From positions 18,069,041-18,133,040 of the forward strand of contig CM055093.1 of assembly GCA_029204225.1 (NCBI GenBank): a stretch of 64,000 nt of DNA, in the 5' to 3' direction. The translations under genes were made by a program, and so were the position numbers. Numbering within the stretch: position 1 is the stretch's first letter; every line of letters begins with the position of its first letter. Under the pieces are notes generated by a model that ran no database searches, was not told the origin of the DNA, and was given only the letters and a program-made list of their open reading frames with translations. This stretch comes from Diphasiastrum complanatum (taxonomy: Eukaryota > Streptophyta > Lycopodiopsida > Lycopodiales > Lycopodiaceae). Shown piece after piece: positions 37,364 through 49,009 of the stretch.

Positions 37364-39856
37364 TTAGGAGAGTATCTCTTGAATATTGCTATCTCTGAGT
37401 GCGGCCAATCTAGACTCGTTACCTTTCCGAGGTATTTGTTCCAGCATTGTAAGAACATCCTTGCTTGAAGGCCTTTCAGAGGAATTCTCTAGTGTGCAAA
37501 ACAGTGCAATCTTGATTGCCAGCATCATATCCTCTACTTCTGAGCTCGAACCTGCTAACTTGGGGTCAAGGACATCTTCAACGGTGCCCACCTGCAGATG
37601 ATAGTCAATCCAGGGTATGATAGATCCTCCATGTTCATTTTTGAAAGTCTCATCTGTAGGTTCTCTCCCGGTCAATAGCACTGCCAGAACAACTCCAAAG
37701 CTGTACATATCTCCAGCTTCTGTGAACCTGCATGTCTGGTGATACTCGGGAGGAATGTAGCCAACAGTTCCTGCCACACCTGTGGTGATGTGGGTTTTAT
37801 CATCTGGGATCAACCTTGCCAGCCCAAAATCACCCAAATGGGCTCCCATATTTTCGTCCAGAAGGATGTTACTAGGCTTAATGTCTCGGTGCACAATCCG
37901 AGGACTGCAGTCAAAATGGAGGTACTTCAGTCCTGCAGCAATGCTGACAGCAATCCTGTAGCGAGCCGACCAGTTTAGCTCCATTTCGCCCTCTCTCACC
38001 TTTCTCATGACATCATATAGGCTGCCGTTCTCCATATATTGATAAATCAATAGGTGGGCATCTGGTCTGATCACGTAGGCTAGCAATGCCAGCAGATTTC
38101 TATGCCTGATTTGGCCTAGAGTTTCAAGCTCTGCTCGGACCAGCGTCTCGTCAACAGAATTATCCTCTGCCACTGCCTGGCCTTGAGTCTCCTCTTCAGC
38201 TGAGCGGATTGGAATTCTTTTTATTGCCACCACCATTCCATTCTGAAGACATGCTTTGTATACTTGCCCACTGGCGCCTTTCCCCAGAAGATCGCTTTCA
38301 CTCATCAAAGTCTCTTCTTTCTTCAGAAAAGCGAGATGCTTGGGCTGGATATGTGGATGGAAGATGGTAGGGCCAACAATTGCAGATGATTTCTTCCAAT
38401 AAGATTGAATTTGGTGGATAATCACGCAGCAGATTATGCCTGATACTACACCTAACAGAAACCCTACGATCAATCCTAAGGCCCACCTCCTTGAAGTATG
38501 GCGTTTCTGTCTGATGGGAGCAGATGGAGATGGCGCTCTTGCTGCAGCTAAAGGCGCTCTTACGGCTGCAGGTGAAGGCGCTGGTGCTGCTGCAGGTGAC
38601 ACCGCAGTGCTCTTTGCCTCTGTTGCCATCAACCATCGCCTGTTCGCCATCTGGGATCGACGCTTTATTGCTGGAGAATAGCTAAAGGTGATGAATCTGG
38701 AAAATTGAGAGAGCACGCTCCGGAAACGACCTAGTGCAGATCTGACAGAGAAAAATCTGATTGGCCATTTGCTAAAATATCCGTTTCCCCTGAAGATGGA
38801 CTTTTGATCTATTGCTTGAAAGTGGGGAATCTGTCCGTCCAGTCGATTGTTTGACAAGTTCCAATAGCGAAGCTCTTGTAGCTGCGTAAGCGCAGCAGGA
38901 ACTTCTCCGGTGAGGAGATTGTTGGAGGCATCAAGGTACTGTAGATTGTGGCAGTTGCTTAATTGTGCAGGGATGTGGCACTCCAATAGATTGTTTTCCA
39001 GTGAAAGAACAGCTAGGAGCGTGAGAAACCCCAAGCTTGCAGGAATAGCTCCCATGAGTCTGTTATTTGCCAGCCTAACCTCTCTCAGATCTGCATACTG
39101 GCCTAGTTTTTCGGAGATAACGCCAGTCAGAAAGTTGGAAGAAAGATCCAAAACTCGCAGCCGAGAATACGGATCGACAGCGCAGTCGCTACTCTCAAAA
39201 AGTTTGTCAGCGGGTAGAGTTTTAAGCTCCTTCCCATGTGACTCAAAGAATAGATCGTTAAATCCGCTGGAGAGCTGATTCATAGAGAGGGATAGTGTCC
39301 GGAGATGCGTTAAGCGGCATAGCTCCCCGGGGAGAGGGCCGCTGAGACTGTTATTCGAAAGATCCAAGTGACGCAGCTCTGATAGCTCAGCAATAAGCGG
39401 CGATATCAATCCTTTCAGATGCCTTGAAGGCAGCTTTAAGCTAATCACCCTCTTCAGGTTCCCATCAACCACTCCACATTGAACTCCATGCCAGTTGCAG
39501 CACATGGGTTGCTCATCCCAGTCCTTCAGAGCTCCGGTTGGATCGTCCACCACGCCTCTCCTAAAACCCAAAAGCGCCTCCCTATCCTTTCGGGTAGCAT
39601 CTGCTTCTGATTCTTCATGGAAACTCTTGATCCCGGTGAAGCTGGCCTCTACTTGGAAGCTATGGGTTGAGGTGAAACTTCCCAGCACAAATTTGCCATT
39701 ATGCAGATTCAGATCACTAGAGAAGCAGCAACAAATGCTCAAAACACCCAACACAAATTGGAAACCAAGCAGCCGTGTCGCAACCCTGATGGACATATCC
39801 TTGATGCTGAGACTACTCCAAATACTTTCCACTACTTCAACAACGAATACATCCAC
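37364..39856 (-). CDS. SOBIR1: SOBIR1-like LRR receptor-like kinase
   Basis: Intronless, 830 codons. The likely start is Met21 (39796), which begins a signal peptide MSIRVATRLLGFQFVLGVLS; the first ATG would leave that segment internal. Then an LRR N-cap (DREALLGF, CCNWHGVQC, 91-127), about six LRRs (LRHLDLSNNSLSGPLPGEL to LRYWNLSNNRLDGQIP, 137-344), an unusual basic linker (360-410), an Ala/Pro stalk (418-446) and a membrane helix whose glycines 461, 465, 469, 473 form repeated GxxxG. PTIFHPHIQPKHLAFLKKEE (496-515) is typical of SOBIR1. The kinase is complete: GKGASG 525-530, Lys546, HRDIK 656-660, DFG 676-678, PPE 702-704. SOBIR1 pairs with receptor-like proteins lacking kinases and recruits BAK1 in immune signalling at the plasma membrane. 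Arabidopsis SOBIR1 is about 640 residues and also intronless; this one is longer in the LRR/linker part. Confidence 0.88.
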   Translation of the reverse strand: MDVFVVEVVESIWSSLSIKDMSIRVATRLLGFQFVLGVLSICCCFSSDLNLHNGKFVLGSFTSTHSFQVEASFTGIKSFHEESEADATRKDREALLGFRRGVVDDPTGALKDWDEQPMCCNWHGVQCGVVDGNLKRVISLKLPSRHLKGLISPLIAELSELRHLDLSNNSLSGPLPGELCRLTHLRTLSLSMNQLSSGFNDLFFESHGKELKTLPADKLFESSDCAVDPYSRLRVLDLSSNFLTGVISEKLGQYADLREVRLANNRLMGAIPASLGFLTLLAVLSLENNLLECHIPAQLSNCHNLQYLDASNNLLTGEVPAALTQLQELRYWNLSNNRLDGQIPHFQAIDQKSIFRGNGYFSKWPIRFFSVRSALGRFRSVLSQFSRFITFSYSPAIKRRSQMANRRWLMATEAKSTAVSPAAAPAPSPAAVRAPLAAARAPSPSAPIRQKRHTSRRWALGLIVGFLLGVVSGIICCVIIHQIQSYWKKSSAIVGPTIFHPHIQPKHLAFLKKEETLMSESDLLGKGASGQVYKACLQNGMVVAIKRIPIRSAEEETQGQAVAEDNSVDETLVRAELETLGQIRHRNLLALLAYVIRPDAHLLIYQYMENGSLYDVMRKVREGEMELNWSARYRIAVSIAAGLKYLHFDCSPRIVHRDIKPSNILLDENMGAHLGDFGLARLIPDDKTHITTGVAGTVGYIPPEYHQTCRFTEAGDMYSFGVVLAVLLTGREPTDETFKNEHGGSIIPWIDYHLQVGTVEDVLDPKLAGSSSEVEDMMLAIKIALFCTLENSSERPSSKDVLTMLEQIPRKGNESRLAALRDSNIQEILS

Positions 39857-41300
39857 CTTCTGTTCCCTATCTCTGCTCTCCCTTGCTCATCCTGCAGTCA
39901 CATATTCTGAAACCCAAAGCTAACTGCAATTCAACTCACCCATACAGCTCTTACAATCTCGTCATTTTCACAATAATGTTTGGCATTTCCAAGATGCGAC
40001 CACGTCAATGGCCTACTTGACTTTGAAAAAGTGCTCAAATTTAGTTGATTGACTGCCTAATGAAATCAATTTTAACAACTCAGACTTCACTGTGAGGGAT
40101 GAACCTGAAAAGTTAAATGTCATTCATCATTCAGGATGAGAGTGAAAAAGCAGGGGCATATTAATCCAGATGTATATCTGTTGGTTGGATTTAGGCCTCG
40201 TGCAAGGGGGTGCAGAAGACTCCCATGATAATTAAGTCATTACCGTGATATTAGCCACTCTTATATGAAGATAAGAATCTATCCATCACCTTTCAATGAG
40301 AGGTCTCCATTGCAGCACTGTCCAGCTTGGCCATTACAGGTACATCAGAATTACCTTTTTCCCAAATCATAAAAAAGAAAGTCAATTTTACAAAGTCACT
40401 TTCTTACGTAACTAACGTGAAAAAGCAAGAGATGTCGGTTAACATAACTTCAGGAAGCACTCAATCGTCTATGTAGGTTGCACTATGGGTAAGGGTGTGC
40501 AATCCTTCAAGTGGTTATATTATGCATATAAGGTGATAAAAGATAAACTCTGGCTTTGTTTTCATGACAAGGAAAGGGAGCCCTTGCACAGGTGAAAAGC
40601 GTGAAAGGCAATGTTCTAGAAAGGGGTACCAATTTACTCCATTTTTTAGTTGTCGGGTTTTTAAAATTCTTTCCCTTGAATCATGAATCTCAAATTGCTG
40701 TCAGCAAAATGTTGCAAATTTACAGTACTTAATAAAGATATGTAACCTAAGCTTTATCTGGTTCTATCACATAAATACACATAAATTTAGTGCATTTGAA
40801 AACAATAAAAAAAAACTTATTGCATTTTAAAATAGTTGTTGATTTTTTAAAAGTCAACTTCTTGTAATTTTTTTTCAAAGTCAAGTTTTGGAAAAAGATG
40901 TGGATTTTGTTCCTATACTTTGTCAAGTTTGGAATTCCAAACATTGGGTTTTACTTATGGAGTCGCTTCCATGTGTTCATGAAACAGGAAAAATTAATTT
41001 ATTGTCATTTTAAATTTAAGAGCAATTAGAGGCTCTTTTGATTTGCAAAAGATGGCATGGCATTGGAAAGTGCAGGGAAAATCAATTTCATTGAACGGTG
41101 CTCACATTCAGATTCAGATTCATCATTTCCGTGTGCCTTTTCTTCATAAAACAGAAAACTATGATTTTACATCATTTAGAAACTAATGAGGATGGCGTAA
41201 GTCCACGGGATTCCTCTTTGTCAACGATCGTGCTTCTTTATATTCCATATACATGACGGGCAGAATTCCCAGTGGCGGTGAAACAGGTTCCGCGCTAGTA
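39857..41300 (-). promoter_or_regulatory. 5' flank of the receptor-kinase gene
   Basis: No other gene here. On the minus strand within 250 bases of the start are TTGAC cores (for example in CCATTGACGTGG near 40003, and AAAGTCAAG/CAGTCAATC nearby), compatible with WRKY-binding W-boxes. That fits a defence gene but such short motifs are common by chance. No convincing TATA box was picked out. Confidence 0.3.
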
Positions 41301-41468
41301 GACCCAGGCTCCAGAGTTGAAACTGGAGCAATGCATTAATTGCTCTCAATGTGGGAGAATCAGTCATCGGATTCGGGTAATGAAAACGTGGAGATGGAGA
41401 ATGCGTGTTGGAAGATTTATTGGGAACGGGGCCACTGTATTCCGCGCTCCCACTGTTGTGGGACTGTT

Positions 41469-41604
41469 GGGCCCTTCCTTTGGTACTTTTCGGCCCTTCC
41501 ATGATGCATTCAAGTTTTCAACGATGGAAAGGCAATGGGCCCTTCCTTTGGTACTTTTAGGCCCTTCCATGATGCATTCAAGTTTTCAAGGATGGAAAGG
41601 CAAT
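41469..41604 (+). repeat. 68-bp tandem duplication
   Basis: The unit starting GGGCCCTTCCTTTGGTACTT occurs at about 41469 and 41537 with two or three differences. Open frames across it have no known family. Confidence 0.85.
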
Positions 41605-41982
41605 GAGAGATGGGATGTTTCACCACCCTTGAGGCATGGATGGTGTGAAATAAGCTACCCCCTAAAAATGTCTCAAGCCCTAAAACAGATTAGCTTGCTA
41701 TGGCGACGTGACAACCATGACCTCTAAAAATAAAACGTCGTAATGATTAACTAGCTTTGTGAGAGAGACACATGTCACAAATAAATCAAAAGAAACAAAG
41801 TGATTTGAAAAAAACTAAGAACGAACTGTGGCATGTAAACTCAAATCAAATAACTGAAAAAAAAACATAGATCTTAGTTTAAGAGAATAAAGAATAAAAA
41901 GAAACTTCATTTTAATGCTCGTAATCACATAAGAGTGCAACTCAACTTTTAAGAAATAGTCACAATAGGTTAGGTGTTATGG

Positions 41983-42018
41983 AATGAGCCGGGCAGATGA
42001 CATTCTTCCCGGCTCATT
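41983..42018. repeat. Inverted repeat, 11-bp perfect stem
   Basis: AATGAGCCGGG (41983-41993) and CCCGGCTCATT (42008-42018) with a 14-base loop. No U-run follows, so it does not look like a terminator. Confidence 0.8.
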
Positions 42019-43330
42019 ACATTGTGTAAAGGATAGTGGCTGTTTTTCCACATGGCCATTATGCAGTAGAATCAGCATTCGAAAAACATAATCAATATTT
42101 TCAAAAATGGGCTTTTTTCATAAGACCATTATAAGGCATAATTTGCCTCTGCAAAACATAACCATCCTTGAAAACGGTGGGTCGCCCATTCTGCTTTTTA
42201 AGCAGTCTAAGTATGGGGTATCGTTTACTATTGCATCATAGCCAAGAATACTAGATTCCAATCAGCATCTTTTAGCTTTATTGCAATAGCGGTAATTTAT
42301 TGTGACTATCTGCTAAAAGTTGAGGTGTTTCTTTTAGGCGATTTTGAGCATATAAATGAGTTTTTTACACTCTTATATATTCCTCTAAAATGCAATCTTT
42401 GTTTTTATATTTCCAAAGTACTAAATGCCTTGCATAAGGCAAAGCCTCTCATGATACATAGATCACATTGTTTTATTCTATAATTTTTGTGTTCACCAAT
42501 GTTTTAAAGCCCTTCATGGACATAACCTCAAATATTTCAAATTTTTTTGAGGTTGTCAATTTCAAAATCCTTCCTTTGGGAATAGAAGTTGGCTCCATTC
42601 TTAGACTAGCATAGCACAAGTGTATCCCATTGCATAGCATGTCCAATTTTTCCACCTACAAATTATGGTTGATATATTAGATAGATTACAGATGTCAAAT
42701 GTGCCAAAATAAATTCGAGAGTTTGCTGAAAGTTGATTTGCTGAAAGTTGAGATGTCACTCTTAGGTGGGTTTGAGCATTAAAATGAATTTTTTTTCATT
42801 TTTTGATTATTCTAAAATGCAATCTTTATCAACTTTTGACAGCTTGAGCTTAAGGCAAAGTTTTTCGTAATGTTGAATCTATTTTTTTGTAATTAGTTCC
42901 ACACAATCATTGTTTAGACCTGAAAACTTCAATTCTAACCTCTTTGATCCACAAACTTCACAAGATTTGATAGAAAAAAGAGGCAAACTACTTTCTAGCT
43001 TGAATAGAATCAGAATTTCTCATACATTAGATGATTATAGCATTTAAAAAGTTTGTTTAGCTCTAATAGCATGACAAAAATCCAGAATGTTCACACTTGT
43101 GGAGAACCACAGATTTAGTGTGAATGATCTTTTCAAAGTTGTGTGTTAGCACATAGACCAAATGGAGAGTGAAAATCACAATCTACCTCTAGAATCTAAG
43201 GCTAGATCACAATCTAGAATGCTATTGATTAAAGCAAGATTATTTATTCAATCCTGAATCCTCCTGATCTTGAGGAATTCATTAACGTACTCATTGAAGT
43301 ATATCACGAAAATGTTGACGTAGATCCACC
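42019..43330. other. No gene; one diverged direct repeat
   Basis: 42305-42440 and 42725-42880 share GCTAAAAGTTGAG/GCTGAAAGTTGAG, TTTTGAGCAT, TCTAAAATGCAATCTTT and AAGGCAAAG in the same order, an old duplication. Otherwise nothing is recognised. Confidence 0.4.
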
Positions 43331-43334
43331 ACCA

Positions 43335-43630
43335 ATGGACAATCCTAGGCCTTTTGTACGTTATATTGTCAAAAACTTCCCTAAAATCGACCTTCCAAGA
43401 TTTGATGGAAAGGGGATCCGCGACGATTCTTGCAGATTTACACCAAGCGTGAAAAGCCTATGGAGACGACAACCCACAAGTATAAGAGAAAGCTCCTCAA
43501 GATCCTATTTACAAGACAAACACAATGGAAAACACACAATGGAGAAACCACCCAACCAAGTACAAGCAACCAATCAACCTCTAGAGGCTTCACCCCCAAG
43601 CCAAGGTATAGGAAGCATGAAAGTAGAGTG
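43335..43630 (+). pseudogene. Possible retroelement gag start
   Basis: FVRYIVKNFPKIDLPRFDGK resembles the phrase K-(I/L)-D-(L/P)-x-F-(D/N)-G that begins the structured part of plant gypsy gag proteins. The rest of the frame does not follow that family. Weak. Confidence 0.3.
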
Positions 43631-43653
43631 AGGGCCTGGCAATGAATCAGAAT

Positions 43654-43788
43654 GCTATAGATTAGTTTCTTGTTTCTTGTTCTGTGGATTTATGCAAGTT
43701 CAGTAGCATGTAGGATCTGATTCAGTTCGTTTCCAAAGTAGGTAGTTGTAGAATCTATTGAATGTCATTTGGGTTGCATGCTGATCTG
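43654..43788 (+). repeat. Second copy of the 21249-21384 repeat
   Basis: About 135 bases nearly identical to the LTR-like fragment in block G, same strand. Homology stops abruptly at both ends. Confidence 0.85.
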
Positions 43789-44869
43789 TAAATGAATGTT
43801 CATGGCTTGCATCTATGTATGAATGTAAGTGTGTTCAAGAGAGAATGACCCTGAGTTGTCCTCTGAAAGGCAGGACAAAGAAATTACTACAACGTCAATC
43901 TGTTCCCTTTTGTCTGATCTGGGCCTTTAAACAAGAACGAATAACTGTAAGGTGAGCCCACCGTCTCTGTTGATAGGCAGGAGAAATAAGCAAAGAAGAA
44001 ATTTAAAAAACAACAGATCCTCTGGAGCAAGAGATCTGTAAACATTTGACAACGTTGCTACTTGAACTCCAATACATTCTACATCAAGAAGAACCGCAAC
44101 ATTGTCTATGCTCAGATCCCTACAAACAAACTCCAAATCTTTCAATACATCTGAGTTTCTACAAACTGGATAGAACACATCAATGGCTACACCATTTCCG
44201 AAATCCATGGACTGATAGACTCGCAAATCCGTTGTTAGCAAATGCACTAACAGACCTGTATTTCCTTCAACTCCAAATATTGTAGGGCGACCTCAGAGGG
44301 ATAGGCAGCTACTCAGATAGATTCTCAAGAACATAAGATAAAGTTCAAAAACATCTTCTTTGACAGCTAGGATTTCAAGAAGGGAAAAAGCTATTTTCTC
44401 TCAATACAAATCCGTTTTTGTAACTGTGAAGAGCTAGAGAAGGGCGCCCTAGTAAGGAGAATCAGCCTGTAAGAAGTCGTGGGTGGCCGTGGAGCATTGG
44501 AGGAGATAGGGTGATCAGCAAGGTGGCCATCATTGGAAATCAGCGTGAAGAAGCTAAAAAATGGCATGAGGGAGGTCACAGGCCTGAATGCGCGGTCAAT
44601 CGCACTATCCTGTAGCGTGTGGAAGGGACAAGTGTTCTCAAGAAGATAACTTGATGTGCCTGAATGATCATGATCGTTGGATCCGGAACTATTGTGATCA
44701 ATGGTTAAAGTTGACTGGCCAAAAAATGATCTAGGCAGTCAGATCTTAGGTGACCATTGGATCTGTTGGATTTCAACTTGAACTTCATAAGAAGGGGTCT
44801 GAAGTGCAAAGTGCATTGCAACTTCATTAAAAATCTTCAAACTGAAATAATTGTTGGGTCTCAAGTTTT
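43789..44869. other. No supported gene
   Basis: Only short open stretches without recognisable motifs. If copia H had a 5' LTR at F-like spacing it would be here, but I see no F-type LTR sequence. Confidence 0.4.
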
Positions 44870-45266
44870 TGAAGGGTGAAGTTTCTTCACACTGAAGAAA
44901 CTGTTCATAAACCAAATTGCCCTTATTTTCACCTCCTTTAGTCTATTTTGGCCAAACGAAAGGCTATAGCCTCCAAATGAAGGGCATCATGAATGTATCT
45001 GCAAGTAGGTATGCCAAAACAGAGTGATTGCCACGAAGAAAGTGTTCAGATCATGCCAGAAGTGATTTCACCATTCCACTGGGCAGGTAGTTGGGAGTTG
45101 GTGACGAGAAGCATTTCGGAAAGCAACGTCAGTTTGGCTTTCAATTTGGCGAAAGAGCGATGGGTGGCCTAGTAAGCCAAAAATTGCAGGTCATTATTTG
45201 TGATTTCTAACATCACGGTTGGCTTCGACATACACTTTATAGCCTACAGGTGGAGTTTCAAGCAGT

Positions 45267-46805
45267 TTGGAGATGGCAAATATCAATGATGCAATTTTGG
45301 GCGATGCAAGCAATCTTGATGGAGCTTCTAACTACAACATCTGGAAATTCAAAATGAAGAGCATTTTGATGGAGAAAGAGTTATGGGAGATCATGGCAGG
45401 TATTGAAGTCCGGCCAAATACCACTCTAGGTGACATAAGGGCCTTTGATAAAAAGGCGCAGAGAGCATTGTCCTTGATCAATCTTTCAGTGAAAGACCAT
45501 GTGATCACTCATATAAGTGATGCCACGACGGCTAGGGGAGCTTGGGAAGCTCTTAGAATGCAATTTCAAACTTGCAATCTAGCTCGAGCCATGTTCTTGA
45601 AGTCGAGATTGAACGCAGTAAGGATGGAAGAAAGTGAATCAATGGGATCTTTCTTCACCAGGATAAAGGAGCTGAGATATCAACTTGTGGCGACTGGAGA
45701 ACCAATCAGGGATGTTGAATTGGTACATACCATAATGAGCGGTGTCTCAGAAGGGCTACAGATGTTTGTGAGTGGCATTGCTTCGAGAGAGAGATTGGCT
45801 ACTTTTGAAGACTTGCACAGAATCATGTTGCAAGAAGAGCAGCGTTGCGAAGTGGTGAAGTCAAGGCAAACCCCACAGGAGGATCAAGCCTTGCTTGCTA
45901 AAGGCAAGCAGAAAGGATGGAAAAGGATTTCCAAGAAATCCAAGGATGATGATGACGAGGGAGAGTCGTCATCAAAAGGAAAAAAGAAGAACAAAGGCAA
46001 ATGTTACTATTGCCACAAATCGGGTCATTGGGCACACGAGTGTTACAAGAAGAAAGCGGACATAAAGATGGGAGAAGTGACTCAACAAGGCAACATTGCC
46101 AAAGATGATGGAGAAGATGACGAGACAAGTGTCTTCTCATCGACATTGGCATCCCAGGTTGATGATGGTGCTAGATGGTTTATAGATTCAGGAGCCACAA
46201 GGCATATGACCGGAAAACGTGATTGGTTTGAGAAATTCTCACCAATCCATGATGGGGATAAGGTCAAACTGTTGGAACTCATTCACAGCGACCTGTGCGG
46301 CCCAATGAAGACCATGACATTGGAGAAAGCATATTATTTTATGACTTTCATAGATGATTACTCTAGGAGGACATGGATTTATTTCTTGAAGAAAAAATCT
46401 GACACTTTTGCTCGCTTCAAGGAGTTCAAGACTTTGGTAGAGAACCAACTGGATGCACGCATCAAAGTGCTAAGATCTGATAGAGGGGCCGAATACAAAT
46501 CTGATAATTTTGAAGACTTTTGCAAGGAATATGGTATCAAAAGACAATTCACACAGTCACACACACTGCATAGTAATGGTGTAGCTAAAAGAAAAAATAG
46601 GACTATTATGGAGAGTGCACGCTCCATGATGAAGCAAATGGACTTGACCGATTCACTTTGGTCAGAAGCATGCAGTGCAACAACGTTCTTGCAAAACAAG
46701 AGCCCTACAATTGCAATTCCAAATGTGACTCCCAAAGAAGCATTTACAAGAATAAAGCCAAAAATCGACAAATTTCGTGTCATTGGAGGAGCGAAAGAAA
46801 CTTGA
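45267..46805 (+). pseudogene. Copia H: gag - zinc knuckle - protease stub - integrase fusion
   Basis: An open frame of 512 codons. Gag: NLDGASNYNIWKFKMKSILM, LINLSVKDHVITHISDA, FLKSRLNAVRMEESES (residues about 15-125). Zinc knuckle CYYCHKSGHWAHEC (about 250). Protease motif WFIDSGATRHMTGKRDWFEK (about 310). Then, without a stop, the frame jumps to KLLELIHSDLCGPM, TFIDDYSRRTWIYFLKKKSD, VLRSDRGAEYKSDNF and FTQSHTLHSNGVAKRKNRTI of the integrase core. The rest of protease and the whole HHCC pre-integrase are missing, an in-frame deletion near 46250. The frame is lost near 46790 in a local duplication of GAGGAGCGAAAGAAACTTGA. Confidence 0.88.
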
Positions 46806-47100
46806 TGCCAAATGTACATGTGCCAAAAGAGGAGCGAAAGAAACTTGATGCCAAAGCAATCAAGTGTATCTTCGTCGATTATGACGAGAGGATGAAGGCA
46901 AACAGGTGTTTTGATCCTGTAATGAACAAGATTCACATTAGCAAAGATGTGATCTTTGATGAGACACATAGGTATGACGATGAAGCCCATGCAAGTGGTG
47001 AAAGCATCAAAAGACTTCCCACAATTTTGAAAGAAGAAGATGAAGAAGATGCTCCACAAGATGATGCACGTGAAGATGAGAGTCGATAGGGCGAGTATGA
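46806..47100 (+). pseudogene. Copia H: integrase C-terminal region
   Basis: Continues integrase in another frame: HVPKEERKKLDAKAIKCIFV, DYDERMKANRCFDP, NKIHISKDVIFDETHRYDDE. The motif LGY of related copies is VDY here. Stop at about 47089. Confidence 0.8.
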
Positions 47101-48430
47101 AAGGACACCACCTATTCAAGAGCCTAAGGGAAGGTACTTGCCAATAGGAGCAATGAAGGAGAAACCGGTTGGAAGTAAGAGACTTTACTTGGACACTCCT
47201 TGGGATACATACTCTCCACGAAGTGTATCACTTCAATCTAAGGTACAAAAATGGTATGAAAAGATCATGAAGGAAGCAAAACTAAATCAACCAGGATCTA
47301 GCACACAAGGAGAAGTGAGAAGATCAATGTGGGTAAGGAAGTCTCCCCGATCGTTATCATGTGAACTATGTCCTAATGACTGACATTTTGAAGAGTCGAG
47401 AGCCATCAACCTTTGATGAGGCAAAAGATCACAAAGAGTGGCAAAGGGCAATGGAAGAGGAGATAGAATCCATCCACAGGCATGATATATGGGATTTGGT
47501 TGATCTACCACTTGGAAAGAAACCCATTGACAACAAACGGGTGTTTAGAACAAAGTTTCATGTGGATGGCTCGATAGCAAAGCATAAGCCACACCTAGTA
47601 GTGAAGGGTTATGAGCAAAGCAAAGGAATTGACTATGAAGAGACACTTGCTCCAGTGGCTAAGTGGACTACGCTACGTCTTATCATTGCCCTAGAATCTC
47701 ATTTTGGGTGGAAGATCCATCAAATGGATGTGAAGTCCGCATTTTTGAATGGTGACTTAGAGGAAGAAGTTTACATGGTCCAACCGCAGGGCTTTATGGC
47801 AAAAGGGCAAGAACAGAAGGTATGAAACTACACAAAGCACTTTATGGCCTCAAGCAAGCGCCACGCGCATGTATGGATGCATTGACAATTACTTTCTTTC
47901 TCATGGGTTTGTAAGAACAAATTCAGATCCAAATCTTTATGTTCTTATAAACAATGATAGCATTGCCTTGATTGTACATGATATCATTATCACGGTCAAT
48001 GATGAGAACCTCACTCATTCTATCAAAGCCAACTTATGCAAGCAGTTTGAGATGACAGATTTAGATCTTATGCACTACTGCTTGGGTGTCGAAGTATGAC
48101 AAACTGACAGTGATATCAGGTTATGTCAAAACAAGTATGTAGGTGAGGTATTGGAGATATTTCACATGACAGAGTGCAAACCTTCCATCACCCGAAGCTG
48201 GTAAGAAATTATCTCGTATTGATGATAGTACACATGTTGACGCTACTTTATTTTGTCAGCTAGTTGGGAGTTGATATATCTTACGACTACACAACCTGAT
48301 ATCTGCTATGTTGTAAGTTTGATTAGCCAATTCATGTCATCACCCACTATGGACCATTGGAAAGCTGCAAAAAGGATTTTGAGGTATGTGAAAGGTACAC
48401 CTAACCTTGGCCTAATCTACAAAAGACAAA
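47101..48430 (+). pseudogene. Copia H: reverse transcriptase
   Basis: Pieces in several frames: linker DTPWDTYSPRSVS and VQKWYEKIMKEAK; then from 47361 EPSTFDEAKDHKEWQRAMEE, DIWDLVDLPLGKKPIDNKRV, LVVKGYEQSKGIDYEETLAP, IHQMDVKSAFLNGDLEEEVY. After a stop, LHKALYGLKQAPRA in another frame, SHGFVRTNSDPNLYVL, then the catalytic YVDD region degraded (LIVHDIIITVNDENL; the Asp pair is not readable), FEMTDLDLMHYCLGVEV, and LIYLTTTQPDICYVVS. Non-functional. Confidence 0.85.
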
Positions 48431-48916
48431 GTGTCACTACCCAAGCTGCAGGGTTATGTTGACGCTGATTGGGTAGGAAGTATAGATGATAGAAAGTCAA
48501 CAATAGGTTATGCCTTCAATTTTGGTAGCGGTTGCTTTTCATGGTCTAGCAAGAAGCAAGATACTATTTCTCTTTCTTCTACAGAAGCCAAATATAAAGC
48601 GTTAAGTTTTGCTACCCAGGAATCTGTTTGGCTACGTAAGTTGTTATGTGAGATTGGCATGAAGCAGGTAAATCCTACTGTTATTTTCTGTGACAGTCAA
48701 AGTGGAATACAATTGGCTAAGAATCATGTCTTTCATGCAAGGACAAAACATATTGAGGTAAAATATCACTTTGTACGTGAGAAGCTACAATCTAAAGATA
48801 TAAGTATTGTACACTGTTCTACGTTGTTACAAGTTGCTGATATATTTACGAAAGCTTTAAGTAAAGAAAAGTTTGAGACTTTTAGAGCCAAACTTGGCTT
48901 GGATCTGGTTATGTAA
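48431..48916 (+). pseudogene. Copia H: RNase H
   Basis: Open 161-codon stretch, nearly intact: LQGYVDADWVGSIDDRKSTI, GCFSWSSKKQDTISLSSTEA, KYKALSFATQESVWLRKLL, VIFCDSQSGIQLAKNHVFHA, RTKHIEVKYHFVREKLQSKD, LLQVADIFTKALSKEKFETF. The catalytic acidic residues (DAD, E of STEA, D of CDSQ) are present. It is the best preserved domain of H but is cut off in frame from its RT. Confidence 0.88.
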
Positions 48917-49009
48917 AAAGCCTTTACTTGTAATACTATCATGGAGGTATGTTCCATGAATAGAGTAAACTCTAAAATGAAGAGAGACATTGATCATTGA
49001 GGGAGAGAG

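Noticed and set aside
37386-39923. Plus-strand frames opposite the receptor kinase
   Set aside because: Antisense shadows of the intact LRR kinase gene.
41317-41727. 136-codon plus-strand frame
   Set aside because: It runs through the 68-bp tandem duplication, has no homologous look, and the opposite strand is equally open.
43927-44247. 106-codon minus-strand frame with a hydrophobic C-terminus
   Set aside because: No family, no splice or homology support, and located in decayed sequence before copia H.
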